From assembly GCA_025504975.1 (NCBI GenBank), contig JANUWI010000002.1, positions 2,728,001-2,792,000 of the forward strand: a DNA stretch of 64,000 bases, given 5' to 3'. Shown here piece by piece: positions 57,744 through 64,000 of the stretch; within the stretch, counting starts at the first letter, position 1; every line of letters starts with the position of its first letter. The notes beneath the pieces are model-generated. The model was not told the origin of the DNA. It was given only the letters and a program-made list of their open reading frames with translations, and ran no database searches. This DNA is from Plenodomus lindquistii. Its lineage: Eukaryota > Ascomycota > Dothideomycetes > Pleosporales > Leptosphaeriaceae. The position numbers and the translations under genes were made by a program.

Positions 57744-59124
57744 ATGCATTTCTCTTCTGCACAATTTTTGGTGGCCGTTGCGCCTCTGGCCAGCGCCTTT
57801 CCGGCGGCCATGATGGCGGCAAGCGCCAATGATCCAGCAATACGGGCGCGAGCCGCAGAAATTGAGAAATTGCTGAGTAAGAGGCAAGCAGGCGCAGGTG
57901 CAGCAACTGCTCTGTTCGAGCCGATAAACACTTTCAATGCTGAGAGGCAGTACATCGACGTCAGCCCGGGTAGTGGCCACGAGTATGTGCCTCCTGGACC
58001 AAACGATCTTCGTGGACCATGTCCTGGGCTAAATGCCTTTGCCAACCACGTACGTGTAAAAGTCAAAGTCTGCAAGAGAGTTGTACTGACTTAGTATAGA
58101 ACTTCCTGCCACACAACGGCTATGCTAGTGTTCTACAGTACATCGAGGCAACTCAAACAGTAGTCGGCATGGGCCCTAACCTGGCCACTTTCCTCTCAGT
58201 TTATGGAGGTGCCATTGATGGTGACATTTTGAACTGGTCCATGGGTGGTACACCTTCCCTTGCTCAAGGAGGCGTTACAGGCGTACTGGGCAATGGCTTG
58301 TCAGGAAGTCACAACAAATATGAAGCAGATGCATCACCCACTCGTCCCGACTTGTACGAGGCAGGAAACAACTACAAGACGGTCGCAGCACAGTTCCAGC
58401 AGTTGATCAATGCTTCGCCCGGTGGTCAAGTGACGCTCGAGTCCTTGACAGCCTTCCGCTCCCAACGATTCGACACTCAGATTCAAAACAACCCCGATTT
58501 CTTCAATGGTCCATTCAGTGGTGTGTTGGTGCAACCTGCTGCGTACACCTTCATCTACCGATTCATGGCCAACCATAGTGAGGAATTCCCTGCGGGTCGT
58601 TTGGATTATGCTACAATCCAGTCTTGGTTCGGCATTGAGGGTGAAAACGGTGACTATACTGCCAACCAAGGAGCAGAGCGCATTCCTGATAACTGGTACC
58701 GCCGTGCACTCGAATACCCATACGAGACCACCTACTTCCTCGCAGATACTGTAAACGCTGCGGTTCTGCATCCAAAGTTCCTCAGCATTGGAGGGTAAGT
58801 CTACCTCGAATTCACTTAGCAGTGTTGTGTACTAACTTGTCTAGTAACACCGGTACAACCAACTCCTTCACTGGCGTTGATATCACCGACCTCACAGGTG
58901 GTATCTTCAACTCTCAGTCCTTACTTCAGGGTAATAACCTTGCCTGCTTTGTCTATCAATTGTCGGCGCAGGCCAAGCCTGATGTTCTCCTCGGCGCGCT
59001 GAACGGACTTACCAGCGCCATTGGTAGTATCATTGGTGCTCTTGCATGTCCCAAGTTGGAGAAGATTGATGCGAACTTGCTCAAGCAGTTCCCTGGTTAC
59101 ACTAAGAATGCCGTTTACGACTAG
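57744..59124 (+). CDS. Secreted heme-thiolate peroxidase (chloroperoxidase/peroxygenase family), 426 aa
   Basis: Exons are 57744-58049, 58100-58794 and 58845-59124, with GT-AG introns keeping the frame. The start at 57,744 gives a signal peptide (MHFSSAQFLVAVAPLASAFP). The heme-ligand motif is RGPCPGLNAFANHNFLPHNG (Cys in PCP, residues ~91-95), typical of Pfam peroxidase family 2. The distal acid-base region reads NKYEADASPTRPD. Glu and Asp are present, but the middle residue is Ala instead of the His (EHD) of chloroperoxidase or Gly (EGD) of peroxygenases. These enzymes use H2O2 to oxidise, hydroxylate or halogenate substrates. Length and the C-terminal region (GYTKNAVYD) fit the longer fungal forms. 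Substrate unknown. Confidence 0.9.
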
Positions 59125-59311
59125 AAGGGTCAACCCCAGACGGTATTATCCAAAGGATGCATACGCAGTCAGACAGGGAGAGGGAGCGTCGCATGATAGT
59201 ACGCCGCCCAATGAGGTATTCACAATATATTTAATAATAACATATACATAACGCCTTTATGATTCACATCCACATATGCTGTCCGTGTGGTGATTTGGAA
59301 GGCTAGTTGCA

Positions 59312-60268
59312 CTATGACGATTGCTTTTCGCCCTCGATAAAGTCACGAATTGTCTGTTCCAAGCCCACGTCTTCGCTGAAACCTAACTCCTTCGCCCTTG
59401 CAGTATCGTACTTCGCCGGCCAGCTCAGAACAATCGTCTGAGTCTTCTCGTCCCTCTTCTCTTTGACCAACGCCCGTGTCTCCTTTCCAGCGACCTTTTC
59501 CAACGCATCCAGAATTTCCGCACTCGTCGCCGTATACCCCGGCAGCAAAACCTGCCTGAAGTGACCAAACTTCTCACCTGGCACCTTGATCGCATGCACC
59601 AAGTTCGTCGCCAGTGCCCTTGGCGACGTGAGCCAGATGCCAATACTTGGGTCTACGGGCAATTCGCTCTCCTGGCCATGGATCGGCTCGCGCACAATCC
59701 CTGAGACGAATGACGACGCTGCAGCAGTTGGAGCCCCAGCACGTACAAACACAGTTGGTAGGCGGCACACTCGTCCATCGATCAAGCCCCGGCGCGAATA
59801 GTCATTCAGCAAGAACTCAATCATGAGTTTCTGCGTGCCGTAACTCGATTCAGGCATCGGCACTATATCCGTCTCTGTTGCAACGTTCTGCACCGCTTTG
59901 CGTCCAAACACCGCACATGACGATGTGAACACGACTTTGATGCCTGGACGCTTCGTCCGGATAACATCCAGCAATTGGCGCACAGACTCAAAGTTGACTT
60001 TGAGTCCCAGTTCGAGATTCGCCTCGGAGCCGCTGGACATGATGCCGTGCAGGATGTACACTGCATCAGGTGACTGCGCAATCAAATCTTCGCAGGCGGA
60101 GAGCTGAGTGAGGTCTGCGGCGGTGCATGTTACGTCTTTTGAAGATGTAGGGTTTGAGGGCTTGTTGACGTCTGCAAGGATCAGGGACGTGGCGGTTTGT
60201 GTTTCGACGAGCTTTTTGGCGAGGATTTGGCCTACGAAGCCGCCTGCGCCGGTGACAAGGACCTTCAT
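59312..60268 (-). CDS. NAD-dependent epimerase/dehydratase, D-erythronate-dehydrogenase-like, 318 aa
   Basis: The start is the ATG at 60,268, directly before the Rossmann motif MKVLVTGAGGFVGQILAKKL (GxxGxxG). Sixteen upstream in-frame codons lack an ATG. This is an extended short-chain dehydrogenase: the acidic residue after beta-2 (LILADVNKP) suggests NAD preference. The catalytic Ser lies in VFTSSCAVFG and the YxxxK in SSYGTQKLMIEF. The overall order, including RLPTVFVRAGAPTAAASSFV and GIWLTSPRALATNLVHA, resembles the DenD (D-erythronate/tetronate dehydrogenase) subgroup. Such enzymes oxidise four-carbon acid sugars. That assignment is from family likeness; an epimerase role on another sugar is possible. 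No targeting signal is visible, so cytosolic. Confidence 0.83.
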   Translation of the reverse strand: MKVLVTGAGGFVGQILAKKLVETQTATSLILADVNKPSNPTSSKDVTCTAADLTQLSACEDLIAQSPDAVYILHGIMSSGSEANLELGLKVNFESVRQLLDVIRTKRPGIKVVFTSSCAVFGRKAVQNVATETDIVPMPESSYGTQKLMIEFLLNDYSRRGLIDGRVCRLPTVFVRAGAPTAAASSFVSGIVREPIHGQESELPVDPSIGIWLTSPRALATNLVHAIKVPGEKFGHFRQVLLPGYTATSAEILDALEKVAGKETRALVKEKRDEKTQTIVLSWPAKYDTARAKELGFSEDVGLEQTIRDFIEGEKQSS

Positions 60269-61027
60269 CTTGGGTGTCGTTGGGATTGGAGATGGCTCAG
60301 GGTTTTCTTCCGTCAATGTAATTTTACTTGATGAGGAGGGTATTCATGCAATGTCGTTGTATATGGCGAGTCAGGGTCGGAAAGAATGCCGCTAATAGGC
60401 GGGGGAGAAGTGTGGGGAACGGCGCTTGCGCCGATCTGGTTCTTGCGATGTTGAAAAAGGCTTCTCCGCCGACCTAAGCATACATGTTACAACATTCTTT
60501 CGACAAACGGTCCGCTTGCTCCGGCGAAACTTTGTCCTTTGCTGTCATGATGGTGGTGTTCTTTGGGCATTTAGTTGTACGCGAGCAATGCGATCGGCTA
60601 CCCCTCGCTATAGTCCACCGTACCTGGTGATGGCGTTCAATCCTCTTGTTTCCCCGCATTACAGACCAGTAACATCGATGAGCGATCTGGGGGGTAGCAA
60701 TCCTCCAGCCCCATAAGAATAGATCTAAAAATGCGGTACGGGGTTTCGGGAACATCTCCTAGTCACGTGACCCCGCTTCGCGAACTTTACACTGCCCATG
60801 AGCAAACCCTCTTGGCAGCGCACGCGGGTCCATGTAGCTTTCACGAGAATGATCTGTATCCAGGTCGTCGCAAAATTGAAAAGCGGTGAGAAAGTCTATA
60901 TGAAGATCAATTCTTCTCTTACATTCTTCCAGATTCAGATCGTTTCTTATTACCTCGTGTAACATTCCTATCGAATATAGCCTGAAATGAGTTCGATATC
61001 GAAGTCAACCCTCTCTGTATCGTCACA
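60269..61027. other. Divergent intergenic region
   Basis: 760 bp between divergent genes (epimerase-like, minus; carboxylesterase, plus). No gene is supported; the open frames are short and overlapping. It likely contains both promoters. Confidence 0.45.
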
Positions 61028-62566
61028 ATGATTACGGTGTACTCGTTGCTCTTCTTCGCCCTCTTCGCCTCCTCTACAAAGGCGATTAGCTGCACGCACG
61101 TCAACACAACGTCCGGTATAGTAAAAGGAATTGTTCAAATCTCAACACCAAATGTAGCGAAGTTCCTCGGTATTCCATTTGCAGAGCCACCGATAGGAGC
61201 ACGGAGATGGCTTCCCGCTTCTCCAAAATCTCGAGCAAACGAAACAATCGATGCCAGCGAATTTGGACTTGTTTGTCCGCAATTCGAGAACGACGATGGA
61301 GTCAGGCCGAACCTGTATCTCACCGATGTACCGGAGTTCAGTAGCCCACGAGATAACCAAAGTGAGGACTGTCTAACTTTAAACGTGTGGACGCCTTGGG
61401 AAGAGGGTTACGGAGATGAAGATGGGCTGCTACCAGTTATTGTCTGGCTATATGGCGGTGCTTTTGTTACTGGTAGCGGAAGAGTCCCGTACTTCGACCC
61501 ATCGTCTTGGGTTGAGCGAAGTGGACGCCATTTGGTCGTTGGGATTAACTACCGCCTCAGTATATTTGGCTTTCCGAATGCAGCTGGTCTCCGCGACAGT
61601 GAGCAGAATTTGGGCCTACTGGATCAACGTCTTGGCATCGAATGGGTTCGCGACAACATCGAGAGCTTTGGCGGCGATGCCAAGCGTATCACACTATGGG
61701 GACAATCGGCAGGAGCGATTTCGACCGACAACTACAACTTCGCCTACCCGGACGACCCTATCATAGCTGGACTGATCATGGACTCGGGTACCTCACAATT
61801 GATTCTTGCTAGCCCGGACGTGGAGCATACTAACTTCACTTTCGTCGCCCACCATTTCGGGTGTAACAGCAGTGCTCCAGCTGCGGAAGTCGAGTGTCTT
61901 CGAAGCGTCGATGGGCTTGTCATCACACGATTCCTGAAGGAATACTCAAACAACGGCACTTTTCCTACGATGGTCTTCTTTCCCGTAGTCGACAATCGCA
62001 CCCAACTTGCCAACTACTCGGGCCTTGCAGCCGCAGGTAACTTCTCGGGTGTACCTGCAATAATCGGTGCCAATACGAAAGAAGGTGGCGCCTTCTTGCC
62101 CTACGACCGTACATACGGGCCAGATCAGGCCTTCGCCGACCTGATAAATTTACAATCATTTCACTGCCCTGCAGTCAAGACAACGCAAGATCGGTATGCT
62201 GGAGGGGCGCTCACATTCCGTTACCTCTATGATGGCAACTTCAGCAACATAGCTCCGCTATGGTGGGCGGGCGCATATCACTCAAGCGAGCTACCCATGG
62301 TCTTTGGAACCTACGACATAGTAAGAGGGGAAGGAACCACATTCCAGAAAGAGGTTAGTGAGAAGATGCAGGACTACTGGCTTGCATTTGCAGAAGACCC
62401 CGTGGGTGGTCTGCCTGCTCTTGGATGGGAAGTATACAAGCCTGGAGGTAAAGCTGTGTTAATTGGACATGGTCACGAGGCTGTGCGTTTGATCGAGCAG
62501 GATGTACTTGAAGCTCCGTGTGACGGCGCGACTCCTAATGGGCTACCTTTTCCGACCTTTCTCTAG
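61028..62566 (+). CDS. Secreted type B carboxylesterase, 512 aa
   Basis: Single exon with a signal peptide (MITVYSLLFFALFASSTKAI). The alpha/beta-hydrolase of the carboxylesterase/cholinesterase family is clear: FLGIPFAEPPIGARRW, SEDCLTLNVWTP, the oxyanion GGAFVTGSG, and the nucleophile elbow LWGQSAGAIS (Ser in GQSAG). The probable catalytic acid is in GANTKEGGAFLP (Glu) and the His in WAGAYHSSELPMVFG. Several N-x-S/T sites fit secretion. The enzyme hydrolyses esters outside the cell; fungal relatives act on lipids, plant esters or mycotoxin esters, and the substrate is not predictable. Length is slightly short of the usual ~550 residues, mainly from a compact C-terminal part. Confidence 0.92.
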   Translation: MITVYSLLFFALFASSTKAISCTHVNTTSGIVKGIVQISTPNVAKFLGIPFAEPPIGARRWLPASPKSRANETIDASEFGLVCPQFENDDGVRPNLYLTDVPEFSSPRDNQSEDCLTLNVWTPWEEGYGDEDGLLPVIVWLYGGAFVTGSGRVPYFDPSSWVERSGRHLVVGINYRLSIFGFPNAAGLRDSEQNLGLLDQRLGIEWVRDNIESFGGDAKRITLWGQSAGAISTDNYNFAYPDDPIIAGLIMDSGTSQLILASPDVEHTNFTFVAHHFGCNSSAPAAEVECLRSVDGLVITRFLKEYSNNGTFPTMVFFPVVDNRTQLANYSGLAAAGNFSGVPAIIGANTKEGGAFLPYDRTYGPDQAFADLINLQSFHCPAVKTTQDRYAGGALTFRYLYDGNFSNIAPLWWAGAYHSSELPMVFGTYDIVRGEGTTFQKEVSEKMQDYWLAFAEDPVGGLPALGWEVYKPGGKAVLIGHGHEAVRLIEQDVLEAPCDGATPNGLPFPTFL

Positions 62567-62924
62567 GTTAGTTTGTATACTCTGCAAGAAAGGAGAAGTG
62601 CATGCATGTGGCCTCGAATTGCCGCGACGAAAGTGACTGCTAGTCCGTGCATCCTTCGCTTCCCCATGCTTTCACCAGGACATCACAGCCACGCGCGTGT
62701 AAACAGATCTTCACGTTTCGAAATACCTCACTCCACAGCTATCCAGTCTCATAAGACCCACCCTCGCCATCCACTATCTTGTCAGAGTGCACTTCACGCA
62801 ATTCAGCTAACTTTGCTCAGCGGCGTCTAGAAGCACTCTGCATAATGTACGTAGAAACATTCGCAATCCCCAGAGGCAGGAGCAAGATATTCTAATCTTG
62901 TATAGCTCACCGGACACCACAGCG
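62567..62924. other. Intergenic with a likely 5' UTR intron
   Basis: Signals for an intron of about 62 nt precede the next coding exon: GTACGTAG near 62,847, then TTCTAATCTTGTATAG ending at 62,907. They suggest a spliced leader exon upstream of 62,925. Confidence 0.4.
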
Positions 62925-63968
62925 ATGCCTTGCCGAGACGATCACTGGACAAGCGAAGATCGCAACTGGCGGAGAGGCCGAAATCTACTCCGTATCCGCG
63001 AGGTAGCCTTACAGTGGCCACACTATCTGGCGCGAGCACAAAGGATCATCTTTCTCCAAAGGTGTTTACGTAGCAAGCAAAGATTTTGGGGGTGGAGACG
63101 GCGGCAATGCGCGCCCTTGAAGAAAGTGCTCGAAGGAATCCTTTCGAAGTACTACGAAGATCGCACTTCCGTTACACCCGAGGAGTGGGACACAGCTGTC
63201 AAAGGCGAGACGTGGAAAGTGGAGTGTCTCTTGAGCAGAGGATTTTGCAACGTTCCTTTGACACGCGCGACGTGGCCAGCGGAAGTCCCTTCGTTTCTAA
63301 ATATCATCGCTTATGAAGAGCATAAGAGAGCTGTGGCTCTGGAGCAAGCAGAGAAGCGAGCCGATGATCTCGCGATACAAAGAGCTGGTCGGAAAGAAGG
63401 GAGAAGGCGAGCTCACGAAGAGCACATGCAGAGACTCCAGATCACAAGCGAGTGGCGAGCCCTTGCGATGGATTTCTTCAACGCACAAAAGAAATTCCTG
63501 GTCCTCCAAGTTGAGTGTGAACTATTCGTCGAATCGCGCCGAGACGCGTTAGACTGCTATATCAAACTAGAAGAAGCCCGGGCTCAGTTGAGGCGAGCGC
63601 AAAATCTCTGCGAAGAGCTATGCACAAAACCACGCCATCCACCTGAAAGGTGGAGTCGATCAGACGCCCAGATTGTTGAAGATATCGCTCATCAGCTCGA
63701 TCGAATTAAAGTTTACTACGAGCTGTCTAGACTCTGCCATCGTAGTCGTACCGACCCTTTCAGTGTGCAGGTGTGCGAATGGGAAGAGGCTATAGCGGGT
63801 ACAGACGCTGAGATGACTTATCCCGGGGTCAGGATGCGCTTGGCCTTCTCGAGACACATGCAGGGGATGCTCGAGATGTATCCCGGTATCTCCCACGAAG
63901 AAGTACTACGCGTATGGCATGCTGTCGTTACTGACGGTGGAGATCGTATGTATTGGGCTAATTTTTGA
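62925..63968 (+). CDS. Unrecognised helical protein, C-terminal end uncertain
   Basis: The open frame encodes about 347 residues from the ATG at 62,925 (MPCRDDHWTSEDRNW) to TGA at 63,968. It is strongly helical and charged: Arg/Trp-rich N-terminus (RAQRIIFLQRCLRSKQRFW), a coiled coil around residues 140-230 (EEHKRAVALEQAEKRADDL and KLEEARAQLRRAQNLCEEL), and a C-terminal part with MRLAFSRHMQGMLEMY. No domain is recognised. A canonical donor GTATGT at 63,946 followed by GCTAAT suggests the exon may end there, with the gene continuing past the window, in which case the last seven residues are not real. Start assumes the upstream sequence is leader. Confidence 0.55.
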   Translation: MPCRDDHWTSEDRNWRRGRNLLRIREVALQWPHYLARAQRIIFLQRCLRSKQRFWGWRRRQCAPLKKVLEGILSKYYEDRTSVTPEEWDTAVKGETWKVECLLSRGFCNVPLTRATWPAEVPSFLNIIAYEEHKRAVALEQAEKRADDLAIQRAGRKEGRRRAHEEHMQRLQITSEWRALAMDFFNAQKKFLVLQVECELFVESRRDALDCYIKLEEARAQLRRAQNLCEELCTKPRHPPERWSRSDAQIVEDIAHQLDRIKVYYELSRLCHRSRTDPFSVQVCEWEEAIAGTDAEMTYPGVRMRLAFSRHMQGMLEMYPGISHEEVLRVWHAVVTDGGDRMYWANF

Positions 63969-64000
63969 CGGCGTATACCCTTTTGCGAGAGGCTGGTCTC

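Overview
This is a nuclear genome window from a filamentous ascomycete, most likely a dothideomycete of the Pleosporales type. The genes are intron-poor, with short introns (about 44-57 nt, GT-AG, CTRAC/CTRAT branch sites). Gene content is typical of filamentous fungi: a Cdc3/AspB septin, exocyst Exo70, a CBM18 chitin-binding protein, a heme-thiolate peroxidase and a type B carboxylesterase. Exon structures below were read by eye from splice signals and reading-frame continuity.

Layout. 1-13 kb is gene-poor. It starts with the 3' end of a Met-rich, probably GPI-anchored protein, then holds two degenerate tandem copies of an unidentified family and one intact AT-hook gene (6.2-7.0 kb); the rest is unreadable or relic sequence. 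13-17 kb has two conserved-looking but unrecognised proteins, one Gln-rich and one with Thr-Pro repeats. 18.7-30.2 kb is a housekeeping block: ketopantoate-reductase-like enzyme, cPLA2-type lysophospholipase with a mitochondrial-type N-terminus, Exo70, septin and a Pom33/TMEM33 membrane protein. 30.2-34.7 kb is intergenic and unusually rich in microsatellites. 34.7-49 kb holds a small unrecognised protein, glycogen phosphorylase (9 exons), a Yip1-family protein, a large low-complexity protein, a dual-specificity-phosphatase-like protein with an altered active site, and a GNAT acetyltransferase beside a frameshifted GNAT relic. 50.7-53.5 kb encodes an LSH/HELLS-type SNF2 remodeler. 54.3-62.6 kb is a secretory/oxidative group (CBM18 protein, peroxidase, NAD-dependent epimerase-like enzyme, carboxylesterase). 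An unrecognised gene runs towards the right edge.

The most striking feature is at 49,795-49,997. It is a proline tRNA gene (anticodon AGG) with a perfect acceptor stem, C73, T-arm and Pol III terminator. Besides the canonical 17-nt intron after position 37, its sequence is cut by two 57-nt segments. Each begins GTAAGT, has a CTAAC/CTAAT branch-like site and ends CAG. Removing all three gives a complete tRNA-Pro cloverleaf. This looks like a tRNA gene carrying two spliceosomal-type introns, one of them splitting the A box.
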